A stretch of DNA of 64,000 nt from Isoptericola chiayiensis (GTDB taxonomy: Bacteria > Actinomycetota > Actinomycetes > Actinomycetales > Cellulomonadaceae): contig NZ_JABEZT010000003.1 of the NCBI RefSeq assembly GCF_013149805.1, positions 310,001 through 374,000 on the forward strand, read 5' to 3'. Below the pieces are notes generated by a model, which saw only the letters and a program-made list of their open reading frames with translations, had not been told where the DNA came from and made no database searches. The translations under genes and the position numbers were made by a program. Below are positions 49,353-58,626 of this stretch, piece by piece. Each line of letters starts with the position of its first letter. The first letter of the stretch is position 1.

Positions 49353-51311
49353 GTGCGCCACGACCTGCCCTCCGCGGACCGTGTCCGCGAGGCGACGGTC
49401 CGGGACAGCAAGGCTGCCGGCCCGGACCCGTTCGACGACGAGCCCCCGGGCGGTGCCATCGCATCCGGCACCTGGTACTACCCGTGGGGACAGCTCGAGC
49501 TGGCGCGCCTGCACGACCTGGTCCGGCGGGGGTTCGAGGCCAACCGGTACGTCGACTACGTGGACAACTTCGGCGACGTCGTCGACGCGGCGGAGTTCCG
49601 TTGGGTCGACGACTCAGGTGCCCGGCAGGAGCGTGTGGCGGCCCGTCCCGGGGAACCGCCGGCGCTCCTGCTCGACGACGTCACCCCCGCACGGGGAGCG
49701 GTCGAGGTGCGCGTGGCCGGCGGCTCCTGGCGGCCTGCCGTGCTGCGTCGCGGCGCTACGGACCGGCCGCCGCACCGGGAGAGCGATCCCGTCGTGACGG
49801 TGCAGGGCCGGTGGGCCGACGGCCTGCTGGAGCTCCCGGCCCCTGTGCTGGGTCGCCCGGTGATCGTGTGCGACGCACGCCCGCGGATCTCGACGGGCGA
49901 GTCGCGCGAGGAGGCCGCGACGCCGGACGGCGAGGAGCACGAGGCGCGCCATGACGTCGTGCTGCGGCCCGACGGGCGGTGGACGACGCGGCACCTGCTC
50001 GGGTTCCGCTACCTGACGGTGCGGGCCGAAGGCCCGGTCGACGTCGAGGTCGAGGCCCGTGTGCACCCGGTACCGCGTCGCGGCGCGTTCCTGTGCTCCG
50101 ACGAGCGTCTCAACCAGATCTGGGCGACGAGCGCGTACACCCTGAGGCTGTGCCTGCAGGAGCTGGTCGTCGACGGGATCAAGCGAGACCGCATGCCGTG
50201 GATGGGCGACCAGGCGTTGAGCACACTGACCAACGCGTTCGCCTTCGCGGACCGGCGAGCCGCGCACGACACGCTCGTCGCGCTCGGCCAGCCACGGCAC
50301 GGCTACGTCAACGGCATCGCCGACTACTCCCTGTGGTGGGTCATCGCGTGCGGCTTCTACCTGCGGCACTTCGACGCGACCGACGACGTCGACGCCCTGG
50401 CCGGGCAGGTCGAGCGCTTCCTGGAGGACATGGCCGCGCACGCCGGACCGGACGGCATCCTGCGCCCGGCGCTGCTGCCCGACCAGTTCATCACCCACGT
50501 GTTCCTGGACTGGGGCCTCGAGATCGATCCCGACCGCGACCTGACAGCCCTGCAGGTCCTGTGGTGGTGGGCCATGACGTCCGGCGCGCGGGTCCTGACG
50601 GCGGCGCGGCACGGCGGGGCGGCGCGGTGGCAAGGACGTGCGGACGCACTCCGTAGCGTGCTGGAGCACCGGGCCCGGGACTCGGCCGGGACGTGGCGCG
50701 ACTACCTCGACGCCGAGGGCCCTGCGGCGACGCCGTACGCCGACTTCCTCGCCGTGGCCTCCGGCCTCACCGAGAACGTCCCGACGAGCCTGCGGGTCGC
50801 GATCCGTGAGTCGGGTCGCGCCGGGACGCCCTTCATGACCGCGTTCGCGCTGCGTGCGCTGGGGATGGCCGGCGAGCGCCACGAGGCGGTCCGTCGGCTG
50901 CGCTCCTGGTGGGGCGAGATGCTCGACGCCGGGGCACGGACCTTCTGGGAGGACTTCGCCGACGACGGCACCGACGCCCTGGATATGTACGGGCGCCCGT
51001 TCGGCAAGAGCCTGTGCCACGGCTGGTCGGCCGGCCCGCTCGTCCTCCTGCCGGAGCTGGTGCTGGGCGTCCGTCCCCTGGCGGACGGCTGGGCCGTCCT
51101 CGAGCTCGACCCGTGCCTCGGGGACCTGACCTGGGCACGTGCGGTGGTGCCGTTGCCCGGGGGCGACCTCGTCGTGGATGCCGAGACCTCCGCCGCGGAG
51201 GTCGTCGTCGTCGTCGACGTCCCGCCCGGCAGCGCGCTGCGGCATCCCGAGCACGGCGAGCTGGGGCCCGGCCGCTGGACACTGACCTACCCCGAGGAGA
51301 GCATCACGTGA
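49353..51311 (+). CDS. GH78-type alpha-L-rhamnosidase-like hydrolase
   Basis: A soluble enzyme of 652 residues. The N-terminal ~230 residues are beta-rich. The six-hairpin (alpha/alpha)6 barrel starts near RGAFLCSDERLNQIWATSAYT and contains VVDGIKRDRMPWMGDQA, the position of the GH78 acidic catalytic segment, and LVLGVRPLADGWAV near the end. A C-terminal beta domain follows. No signal peptide, so it acts on imported glycosides. GTG 49353 is preferred, with CAGGAGA upstream. It overlaps the next GH78 gene by 4 nt (GTGA). Exact substrate may differ from the canonical paralog downstream. Confidence 0.85.
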   Translation: MRHDLPSADRVREATVRDSKAAGPDPFDDEPPGGAIASGTWYYPWGQLELARLHDLVRRGFEANRYVDYVDNFGDVVDAAEFRWVDDSGARQERVAARPGEPPALLLDDVTPARGAVEVRVAGGSWRPAVLRRGATDRPPHRESDPVVTVQGRWADGLLELPAPVLGRPVIVCDARPRISTGESREEAATPDGEEHEARHDVVLRPDGRWTTRHLLGFRYLTVRAEGPVDVEVEARVHPVPRRGAFLCSDERLNQIWATSAYTLRLCLQELVVDGIKRDRMPWMGDQALSTLTNAFAFADRRAAHDTLVALGQPRHGYVNGIADYSLWWVIACGFYLRHFDATDDVDALAGQVERFLEDMAAHAGPDGILRPALLPDQFITHVFLDWGLEIDPDRDLTALQVLWWWAMTSGARVLTAARHGGAARWQGRADALRSVLEHRARDSAGTWRDYLDAEGPAATPYADFLAVASGLTENVPTSLRVAIRESGRAGTPFMTAFALRALGMAGERHEAVRRLRSWWGEMLDAGARTFWEDFADDGTDALDMYGRPFGKSLCHGWSAGPLVLLPELVLGVRPLADGWAVLELDPCLGDLTWARAVVPLPGGDLVVDAETSAAEVVVVVDVPPGSALRHPEHGELGPGRWTLTYPEESIT

Positions 51312-53932
51312 CCGACGAGACCGTCCCCGCCCCCCAGAACGTCCGGTTCGAGCACCACCAGCCCGGTGCCCTGGGGATCGGTGCGGCACGGCCCCGGGTG
51401 TCCTGGACGCTGCCGCACGCTCCGGCGGGCTACCGGCAGGCCGGATACGAGCTGCGGGGCGTGATCACCGCGGCCGACGGCACTCCCGAGGAGTTCGGCG
51501 AGCAGGTCGAGGGTGACGCGCAGGTGCTCGTGCCCTGGCCGGCCCGACCGCTCGGCTCCCGCGAGGCCGTCCTGGTGCAGGTGCGCGTCCGGTCCGCCGG
51601 TGGTGGCTGGAGCGCCTGGAGCGACCCGACCTCCGTGGAGGTCGGACTGCTCGGTCCGCAGGAGTGGGAGGCCGCGCTGGTCGGACCGGACGACTCCGGG
51701 GTGGCGCCGTCGGACCGCCGTCCCCCGCTGCTGCGGGGCGAGTTCACCGTGCCCGACGGCGTTCGCGCGGCTCGTCTCTACGTGACCGCGCACGGGTTGT
51801 TCGAGGCGGAGATCAACGGGACCCGGGTCGGGGACGACGCGCTCGCTCCGGGCTGGACCAGCTACCGCCACCGGTTGCGCTACCTCACCTACGACGTCAC
51901 CGATCATCTGCGCCCCGGGGCCAACGTGCTGGGAGCCTGGTTGGCCGACGGGTGGTACCGGGGGCACCTCGGGTTCGACGGCGGGGAGTGGGACATCTTC
52001 GGCGACGACGTCGGCATGCTCGCCCAGCTCGAGGTCGTCACGGCCGCGGGTCGATCCGTGGTGCTGCGGTCCGACGGCTCCTGGCGCACGGCTCCCGGGC
52101 CCCTGCTCTCGGCGCAGCTGTACGAGGGCGAGGTCCACGACGCGCGGCTCGAGGAGCCGGGCTGGTCCGCACCCGGGTTCGACGCGACCGGGTGGCAGGC
52201 CGTCCGGGTGACGGATCTCGACCTGTCGCTCCTGGCCGCCCCGGACGGACCACCGGTGCGCTGCACCCAAGAGCTGTCCCCGCTCTCGGTGTCCGAGCCG
52301 GAACCGGGGCGCTACCTGGTCGACTTCGGGCAGAACCACGCGGGCCGGCTGCGGATCCGTGCGGACGGGCCCGCCGGGACGCGGGTGACGCTGCGGCACG
52401 CCGAGATCCTCCAGGACGGGGAGCTGTGCACCGTCCCGCTGCGCGCGGCGACCTCCACCGACGTCCTGGTGCTCGACGGTGCGGGGGAGCGGGAGTGGGA
52501 GCCACGGTTCACCCTGCACGGGTACCGGTACGCGGAGATCTCCGGACTGCCCGCGGGGTCACCGCCGGAGGTCGTGTCCCGTGTGCACCACTCGGACATG
52601 GCGCGACGAGGCCACTTCTCCTGCTCCGACCCCGACGTCGAACGGTTGCACGAGAACGTGGTGTGGTCGATGCGCTCGAACTTCGTCGACGTGCCGACCG
52701 ACTGTCCGCAGCGGGACGAGCGGCTCGGATGGACGGGCGACATCCAGGTCTTCGCGCCGAGCGCGGCGTTCCTGTACGACGTCGGCGGAGTGCTGTCCGA
52801 GTGGCTGCACAGCGTGGCGGCGGAGCAGGCGCACTACGGCACGGTGCCGTGGTATGTGCCGTACATCCCCGGCCCCGGCTGGGACCCGACCGTCCCTGGA
52901 GCGGTCTGGGGCGACGCCGCGGTGCTCGTGCCATGGGTGCTCTACGAGCGCACGGGCGACGCCGAGCTGCTGCGTCGGCAGTACCCGAGCGCGCGGGCGT
53001 GGGTCGACCAGGTGTTGGGGATCGCCAGGTCCGAGGGTCGAGACCTGCTGTGGGACACCGGGTTCCAGCTCGGGGACTGGCTGGACCCGACGGCTCCGCC
53101 AGAGGACCCGACCCGTGCGATGACCGACCCCTCGCTGGTCGCGACGGCTTACCTCGCACACTCGGCGCGGCGCCTGGCCCGGACGGCCGAGGTGCTGGGC
53201 GAGGACGACGACGCGCGGCGCTACGCCGAGCTAGCGGCAGAGGTGGCACGGGCCTTCGCCGACGCCTACCTCGGCGAGCACGCCCCCGCCGGAGCGCGTA
53301 CGCAGACGTCGTACTCACTCGCGCTGACGTTCGACCTGTGCCCCGACGAGGAGACCCGGGACCGCATCGGGGACTCCCTGGCAGCGCTCGTGCGGGCGTC
53401 GGGTGGCACGATCCACACCGGTTTCGCGGGGACGCCGGCCGTGACCGACGCGTTGTCGGGTTCGGGACACCTCGACGAGGCGTACCTGCTGCTGCTCGCC
53501 AAGGAGTGCCCGTCCTGGTTGTACGCCGTCACGATGGGCGCCACCACGACGTGGGAACGGTGGGACAGCATGCTTCCCGACGGTTCGGTGAACCCGGGTG
53601 ACATGACCTCGTTCAACCACTACGCCCTCGGTGCGGTCGCCGACTGGATGCACCGGGTCGTCGCCGGGCTGGCCCCGGACGCCCCGGCCTACCGTCGCAT
53701 CCGGTTCGCGCCGCGTCCCGGTCCGGGCATCACGGCGGCGGCGGCGAGCCACGAGACGCCGTACGGCACCGCGAGCATCGGCTGGACGCTCGACGACGGT
53801 GTGCTGGCGGTGCGCGCCGTCGTCCCGCCGGGAGCCGAGGCCGTCCTCGACCTGCCGGGTCTGCGGCGCGAGCTCGGGCACGGCACCCACGTGGTGGAGC
53901 ACAGGCTCCGCGAGGATGCGTCCACCCCCTGA
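51308..53932 (+). CDS. GH78 alpha-L-rhamnosidase
   Basis: An 874-residue enzyme cleaving terminal alpha-L-rhamnose. Order: N-terminal Ig-like domain (to ~110), a rhamnosidase N-terminal/CBM67-like domain (RAARLYVTAHGLFEAEING; APGWTSYRHRLRYLTYDVT), a middle beta domain (FGQNHAGRLRI), the (alpha/alpha)6 barrel with the hallmark VDVPTDCPQRDERLGWTGD (general acid region), and catalytic Glu candidate in TTWERWDSM. C-terminal beta domain VVPPGAEAVLDLPG. There is no signal peptide. GTG 51308 overlaps the previous stop. It works with the ABC importer and GH3 enzyme on rhamnosyl glycosides. Confidence 0.94.
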   Translation: MTDETVPAPQNVRFEHHQPGALGIGAARPRVSWTLPHAPAGYRQAGYELRGVITAADGTPEEFGEQVEGDAQVLVPWPARPLGSREAVLVQVRVRSAGGGWSAWSDPTSVEVGLLGPQEWEAALVGPDDSGVAPSDRRPPLLRGEFTVPDGVRAARLYVTAHGLFEAEINGTRVGDDALAPGWTSYRHRLRYLTYDVTDHLRPGANVLGAWLADGWYRGHLGFDGGEWDIFGDDVGMLAQLEVVTAAGRSVVLRSDGSWRTAPGPLLSAQLYEGEVHDARLEEPGWSAPGFDATGWQAVRVTDLDLSLLAAPDGPPVRCTQELSPLSVSEPEPGRYLVDFGQNHAGRLRIRADGPAGTRVTLRHAEILQDGELCTVPLRAATSTDVLVLDGAGEREWEPRFTLHGYRYAEISGLPAGSPPEVVSRVHHSDMARRGHFSCSDPDVERLHENVVWSMRSNFVDVPTDCPQRDERLGWTGDIQVFAPSAAFLYDVGGVLSEWLHSVAAEQAHYGTVPWYVPYIPGPGWDPTVPGAVWGDAAVLVPWVLYERTGDAELLRRQYPSARAWVDQVLGIARSEGRDLLWDTGFQLGDWLDPTAPPEDPTRAMTDPSLVATAYLAHSARRLARTAEVLGEDDDARRYAELAAEVARAFADAYLGEHAPAGARTQTSYSLALTFDLCPDEETRDRIGDSLAALVRASGGTIHTGFAGTPAVTDALSGSGHLDEAYLLLLAKECPSWLYAVTMGATTTWERWDSMLPDGSVNPGDMTSFNHYALGAVADWMHRVVAGLAPDAPAYRRIRFAPRPGPGITAAAASHETPYGTASIGWTLDDGVLAVRAVVPPGAEAVLDLPGLRRELGHGTHVVEHRLREDASTP

Positions 53933-53948
53933 ACGGAGCAGTCGTGGA

Positions 53949-53992
53949 ACGACGGCGGCCCGCCCCTCGCAGGAGAGGCGGGCCGCCGTCGT
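53949..53992. terminator. Bidirectional terminator between GH78 and GH3
   Basis: The hairpin has a 16-bp stem, one C-A mismatch, three more pairs and a 4-nt loop, centred at 53970. It lies in the 76-bp gap between the plus-strand GH78 and the minus-strand GH3 gene and can stop both. Confidence 0.75.
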
Positions 53993-54008
53993 CGGGTGTG
54001 CCCGGACG

Positions 54009-56615
54009 TCAGCCGAGCTTCTTCCACGGCCCCCAGCGTGACGCTCCGGGCTCCGCGTTGCGGTTCCACCACTGCGCCTCGTAGGTCTCGCCGTCGTGCA
54101 CGACGACGTCGCCGCGGGTGAAGATCCGCGACTCGGTCCACACGGCGGTCCCCTCGGACGTCTCGGCGAGCTCCTGCCACGGGCCCCACGGCGAGGCACC
54201 CGGCGTCTGGCGCTTCGTCCACCAGGTCGCCTCGAACACCCGGTCGTCGTAGGTCACGCGGTCGCCGGCACGGTACGTCTTGCCCTGCTTCCACTCCGCG
54301 GGGCCCGCGTCGTCGCCCTTCACCGTGAGCTCGACCGGCTCGGAGAGGTCGTCGGACGCGGCCCCCACCCGGACCTCGAAGGTGCCGGACGGCGTCACCC
54401 AGTCGTCGGAGCCGGCGTCGAAGTACTCGAGCAGGTGCCGGGTCTCGAGCTCGTCCTCCGACAGGGTGATGGTCACGTTCCGGTGCTCACCCGGCTCCAG
54501 GTGCACCCGCTCGAAGTCGACGAGCCGCTGGAACGGCTCGCCGGCCTCGTCCGGCAGGGTCACGTACACCTGAGCGACCTCGGTGCCCGCCACGTCACCG
54601 GTGTTGGTGAGCCGGAACCGCACGCGGACGTCACGGCCCTCCTTGACCTTCTGCGGGGTGACCTTCACCTTGTCGTACTCGAACGTCGTGTACGACAGGC
54701 CGTGACCGAACGCGAAGAGCGGCTCGATGCCCTGAGCCTGGTACCAGCGGTAGCCGACCTGGAGGCCCTCGGAGTACTCGACCTGGCGGATCTCCTCCTC
54801 GTCGTTCCGTTCGGTCGAGCCGTCCGCGAAGACGCCCGGGTACTGCTCGGGAGTCTGGGTGGGGGTGTCCGCGAGGGACGCCGGGAACGTCATCGGCAGC
54901 TTGCCGGAGGGGTTGACGTCACCCCAGAGCAGGTTGCTGATGGCCGTACCCATCTCGCGGCCCGCGTACCAGGTGTGCAGCACGGCGTCGACGTCCTCGA
55001 TCCACGGCATCTCGACGGCGGAACCCGTCTGGGTGACCGCGACGGTGGTGTCGGCGGCCGCGGCGACCGTCTGGATGAGCTCGTCACCGCCGGCGTCGAG
55101 GCGGAGGTCCTCGATGTCGCTGAACTCGCCCATCCGGTAGTGGCCGAAGACGATCGCGACGTCCGCAGCCGCGGCCGCGTCGCTCACCTCGTCGAGGTCG
55201 GACCCGTTCGCGAAGGTGACGGAGCCGCCCGCGGCCTCGACCCGCTCGGTGATCGCGTCGAGCGGTGCGACGGGGTCGGGGCACGGGACGGAGGTGCCGC
55301 CCCCGCCGAACGGCAGGTACGACGAGCAGACCGACACGGCGCTGATGCCGTCGGTGGGCTCGTTGGACGCGGTCGGGCCGATCACGGCGACGTCGAGCGC
55401 CCCGTCCGCCAGCGGCAGGGTGCCGGCGTCGTTCTTCAGCAGGACCGAACCCTTCTCGGCCATCTCGAGGGCCAGCGCCCGGCTCTCGTCCGTGATCAGG
55501 TCGTCGGATACCCGCTCGGGGACGTTGTCGAACAGTCCCGTCTCGATGAACGCACGGACGACCTCGAACGCCGCGGTGTCGATCTGCTCCTCGGTGATCT
55601 CGCCGGCGTCGAGGGCTGCGTGCAGGCGCTCCGGCGTGTACCAGATCGGCCGGTTGAGCTCCATGTCCAGTCCGGCGTCCAGCGACGGTGCGGTGGAGTG
55701 CACCGAGCCGAAGTCGGACATGATGAATCCGTCGTAGTCCCATCGGTCCTCGACCTCGTCGGTCAGCAGGTCCTCGTTCTCGCAGGCGTAGACCCCGTTG
55801 ACCTGGTTGTACGAGCACATGATCGAGGCGGGGTCGCCCTCGCGGGTGGCGATCTCGAACCCGAGCCCGTAGATCTGCTGCATGGTGCGCTCGTCCATGT
55901 TGCTGGAGCTGAGGTCGCGGTCGAGCTCCTGCTCGTTGGCGACGTAGTGCTTGAGGTTCGCGACGACGTTGTTCTCGGGGTTGGTGTCCTCGAGGCCGCG
56001 GATGTTCGCGGCGGCCAGCACGCCGGAGAGGACCGGGTCCTCGCCGTAGTACTCGGACGTGCGTCCCGAGAGCGGGGTACGCCCGCCGGCCACGCCCGGG
56101 CCGAGGATGACGCCGTACCCGCCACGGTGCGCCTCGTCGGCGACGATCGCGCCCTTGGCCGTGCTGAGCGTCGGGTCGAAGCTCGCCGCCTCCGCGATCG
56201 GGACGGGGAAGGCGGTGCCCCCGGTCGCCGAGAGGCCGTGGGCCCCGTTGGCGAAGGTGAGGTCCGGCGTGCAGGGGACCTGCTCGGGGTAGACGACGCC
56301 CCCGGACCATTCGGTCTGGTTCGGTGCGACGGCGGGCTGCTCCACGAGCCAGCGCATCTTCTGCTCGAGGCTCGAGTGGTCGAGCAGGACCTGGGCCCGC
56401 TCGCCCGCGGAGAGGCTGGTGTCCATCCAGGGGCACTCGGCGGGGAACGAGGCGTTTGCCGCGTTCGGGGACGAGCCCCACGGAGCTGCCTGGGCGGCGA
56501 GCGGTGCGACGACGAGCGCCGCGGTGAGGGCGACCGGCACCAGCGCCCGTCGGCGCCTCCGGTCCCGGTGGGTTCCGCGACCGGCGTCCTGCCGGTCCAT
56601 TGCGTCGATGGTCAT
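54009..56615 (-). CDS. Secreted GH3 beta-glucosidase with tandem CBM5/12
   Basis: An 868-residue exported enzyme. A basic start (HRDRRRRR) and hydrophobic stretch end in the cleavage-like AAQAAPWG. The GH3 barrel carries nucleophile Asp301 in DGFIMSDFGSV, with NLKHYVANEQE earlier. A C-terminal sandwich and an Fn3-like domain (FAFGHGLSYTTFEYDKV) follow. The last ~95 residues are two CBM5/12 modules (YRAGDRVTYDDRVFEATWWT and FTRGDVVVHDGETYEAQWW), which bind chitin or cellulose. ATG 56615 has AAGGAGGA upstream. Two LacI operators upstream match that of the ABC-GH78 operon. Confidence 0.94.
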   Translation of the reverse strand: MTIDAMDRQDAGRGTHRDRRRRRALVPVALTAALVVAPLAAQAAPWGSSPNAANASFPAECPWMDTSLSAGERAQVLLDHSSLEQKMRWLVEQPAVAPNQTEWSGGVVYPEQVPCTPDLTFANGAHGLSATGGTAFPVPIAEAASFDPTLSTAKGAIVADEAHRGGYGVILGPGVAGGRTPLSGRTSEYYGEDPVLSGVLAAANIRGLEDTNPENNVVANLKHYVANEQELDRDLSSSNMDERTMQQIYGLGFEIATREGDPASIMCSYNQVNGVYACENEDLLTDEVEDRWDYDGFIMSDFGSVHSTAPSLDAGLDMELNRPIWYTPERLHAALDAGEITEEQIDTAAFEVVRAFIETGLFDNVPERVSDDLITDESRALALEMAEKGSVLLKNDAGTLPLADGALDVAVIGPTASNEPTDGISAVSVCSSYLPFGGGGTSVPCPDPVAPLDAITERVEAAGGSVTFANGSDLDEVSDAAAAADVAIVFGHYRMGEFSDIEDLRLDAGGDELIQTVAAAADTTVAVTQTGSAVEMPWIEDVDAVLHTWYAGREMGTAISNLLWGDVNPSGKLPMTFPASLADTPTQTPEQYPGVFADGSTERNDEEEIRQVEYSEGLQVGYRWYQAQGIEPLFAFGHGLSYTTFEYDKVKVTPQKVKEGRDVRVRFRLTNTGDVAGTEVAQVYVTLPDEAGEPFQRLVDFERVHLEPGEHRNVTITLSEDELETRHLLEYFDAGSDDWVTPSGTFEVRVGAASDDLSEPVELTVKGDDAGPAEWKQGKTYRAGDRVTYDDRVFEATWWTKRQTPGASPWGPWQELAETSEGTAVWTESRIFTRGDVVVHDGETYEAQWWNRNAEPGASRWGPWKKLG

Positions 56616-56645
56616 GTGTCCTCCTTGACACCGATCGGCGTTTTG

Positions 56646-56698
56646 TGAAGCGTTTCAAACCGATCTCGAGGAACCTCGAGGAAGAATGAAGCGTTTCA
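56646..56698 (-). promoter_or_regulatory. Tandem LacI operators upstream of the GH3 gene
   Basis: TGAAGCGTTTCA occurs at 56646-56657 and again at 56687-56698 (41 bp between equivalent bases, close to four helical turns), allowing looping or cooperative binding. Both are identical to the site at 45968-45979 read on the other strand. A TTGAAA -35-like hexamer overlaps each. Confidence 0.8.
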
Positions 56699-56713
56699 AG
56701 AGCATCGTGGCAC

Positions 56714-56727
56714 GTGACGCGCGTCAC
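56714..56727. promoter_or_regulatory. Crp/GlxR-like palindrome upstream of GH3
   Basis: GTGA-CGCGCG-TCAC, a perfect 14-bp palindrome with GTGA-N6-TCAC spacing, the core of Crp/GlxR sites. It lies ~100 bp upstream of the GH3 start, beyond the LacI operators, where an activator would bind. It may instead be chance. Confidence 0.4.
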
Positions 56728-56783
56728 CACAAGAGGAGGTGCGGTGCGACGGCCCGCACGCGCCGGGCGCGTTTTCTACGGCC

Positions 56784-57689
56784 TCACGGCCGGGCCAGCG
56801 CTTCGTCGAGCAGTCGCCCGACCTCGGGGACGGCTGCGTAGCCCGCAGGGCGGTTGTCCAGCACCGTCGCCGCGGCGTGGTGCCCCGGCACCGGATTGAC
56901 CACGTCCGCGTTCTCGATGGTCAGCGGGCCGGGCAGCGGGAACCCGTCGGCGTCGAGGTCGCGCAGGGTGAGCAGGTCGCGGGGGTCCCGCAGCGCCACC
57001 CAGCGCTCGACCGGTGCCGGCCACGTCAACGGTGCGATCGCCTCGACCGCGTCGCGGACCGCCGCGATGGCCAGCGGGGAGCCGAGGGTGACCAGCAACG
57101 GCACGTCGTCGAGTCCCGGGGTGGTGGACCGCAGCACGTCGTAGGCGATGACCGACCCCAGCGAGTGGGCGACGATCACGGCCGGTCCGTCCCCGGCGAT
57201 CGCCGCGGCCACACCGGCGTCGATCGTGGCGCGTGCCTCGGCGTCGGTCAGGTAGACGTACACGTCGCGGACGAACAGGAGCAGCACCGCGCTGCTGAGG
57301 TCGGGAACCCAGCGGTCGATTGCGGCGAGCGCCGCCGACAGCGCTGCCCACAGCGACCCGCCGGTGAGCGCCGCGGGTGCGACGGAGGGCTCGGCGGTCG
57401 GGACGCCCGCGCTGGTGAGCACCTGCCGCGCCACCGACAGCGCGAACCGCGCGGCGTCCTCGCTGAGCCCCGGCAGGCCGTGGGTGGTGATCGGCGGTGG
57501 TTCGTCCCTGCCGACGACGGCGTCGAGCGTGTCGCCGTAGAACACGAACTCGGCGTCGGCGTCGGCGAGGCGCAGCGCCGAGCCGGCCTCGGCGAGCCCG
57601 GTGTTCAGTGCGGCGAGCCAGGCGGCCTCGAGGCGTTCGGGGTCGAGGCCGCCGGTGTCCCGGCCGGGGAGCAGCACGAGGCGGGTCAC
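56784..57689 (-). CDS. Putative alpha/beta hydrolase (lipase-like)
   Basis: A 301-residue protein beginning VTRLVLLPGRDTGG. The middle includes AVIVAHSLGSVIAYDVL, a nucleophile elbow A-H-S-L-G on an alpha/beta hydrolase fold, followed by VPLLVTLGSPLAI. The His candidate is in NPVPGHHAAA. The pattern resembles cutinase/PGAP1-like or class 3 lipase proteins with a helical insert (about 90-150). No signal peptide. GTG 57689 overlaps the upstream oxidase gene stop by 4 nt (GTGA), so it is co-translated with it. Its substrate is unknown. Confidence 0.72.
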   Translation of the reverse strand: MTRLVLLPGRDTGGLDPERLEAAWLAALNTGLAEAGSALRLADADAEFVFYGDTLDAVVGRDEPPPITTHGLPGLSEDAARFALSVARQVLTSAGVPTAEPSVAPAALTGGSLWAALSAALAAIDRWVPDLSSAVLLLFVRDVYVYLTDAEARATIDAGVAAAIAGDGPAVIVAHSLGSVIAYDVLRSTTPGLDDVPLLVTLGSPLAIAAVRDAVEAIAPLTWPAPVERWVALRDPRDLLTLRDLDADGFPLPGPLTIENADVVNPVPGHHAAATVLDNRPAGYAAVPEVGRLLDEALARP

Positions 57690-58597
57690 CGGGCCTCCCC
57701 GACGAGCGCGACGACCTCCGCGGCGCAGCCCCAGCTGAGCGTGACCCCGGCGCCGCCGTGCCCGTAGCAGTGCACGACGCGGCCCTCGCGTTCGAGCCGC
57801 ACCTCCGGCCGAGCGGGACGCAGCCCGACGACGTGCCGCAGCACCCGCGCCTCGCGCACCTCGGGTACGAGCCGGGCGGCGCGCTCGAGGATGTCCGCCG
57901 CCGTCGCCGCCGAGGGTTCGCGGTCCCACGCGCCGTCGTCGTCGGTACCCCCGACCACCACCTCACCCAGGCGCGGCACCACGTAGGTCGGCCCGGCGGC
58001 GTCGAGCCACCAGCGGTCCAGCCCCCACTGCTCGAGCACCACCACCTGCCCGCGCACGGGGTGCACGGTCTCGTCGCCGATCAGGTCACGCGCGCCGAGG
58101 CCGGTCGTGTTGACCACGACGCCGCTCTCGGGCATCGCGGTCAGGTCGCGCTGGGTGATGGTGCCGCCGAGCGCCGCGACGCGTGCTGCGAGCCACGCCA
58201 GGAAGACGGGCATGTCGATCACGGGGGAGGTGAAGGTCCAGCCGTCGGTGTACGACGGCGGCACGTCGGCCGTGCGGGTCAGCTCGCCGACGGCGTCGCG
58301 CCACCACGGGTTGGCCGGTCGCTCGGTGAAGACCTCGGTGCCGGCACGCATCCGGACGCCGGCCCCGGGGTCCGTCGCGGCGAGGTCCGTGAACGTCGAG
58401 AACGTGCGGGCCGACCAGGCGGTGACCCGGTCCTGCGGGAACGCGAGGTACGGGTACCAGAGGGCGGCCGAGACCGCGGAGGTGGTGTCCTGCGGCAGGT
58501 CGCGGGCGAGCACCTCGACCCGGTGCCCGGCCTCCAGGAGCCGGGCCGCGCAGGTCAGCCCCATGACCCCGGCCCCGACCACCGTCACGTCCGCCAT
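57686..58597 (-). CDS. FAD-dependent D-amino-acid oxidase family protein
   Basis: A 303-residue DAO-type flavoprotein that would oxidise D-amino acids or glycine derivatives to keto acids with H2O2. FAD motif VVGAGVMGLTCAARLLEAGH is at residues 5-24, with SAALWYPYLAFP next. VVNTTGLGARDL and PVRGQVVVLE are DAO-type. The C-terminal GHGGAGVTLSWGCA closes the FAD site. ATG 58597 places the FAD motif at the N-terminus; the longer in-frame extension is in a palindromic non-coding region. It forms an operon with the downstream hydrolase. Confidence 0.88.
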   Translation of the reverse strand: MADVTVVGAGVMGLTCAARLLEAGHRVEVLARDLPQDTTSAVSAALWYPYLAFPQDRVTAWSARTFSTFTDLAATDPGAGVRMRAGTEVFTERPANPWWRDAVGELTRTADVPPSYTDGWTFTSPVIDMPVFLAWLAARVAALGGTITQRDLTAMPESGVVVNTTGLGARDLIGDETVHPVRGQVVVLEQWGLDRWWLDAAGPTYVVPRLGEVVVGGTDDDGAWDREPSAATAADILERAARLVPEVREARVLRHVVGLRPARPEVRLEREGRVVHCYGHGGAGVTLSWGCAAEVVALVGEAR

Positions 58598-58626
58598 GGG
58601 CGCGAGTCTGCCAGAGGAGTCCCCGT

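Noticed and set aside
54096-56648. 850-codon plus-strand frame opposite the GH3 gene
   Set aside because: It is a shadow of the GH3 gene, Val/Gly/Asp-rich and without domain features.
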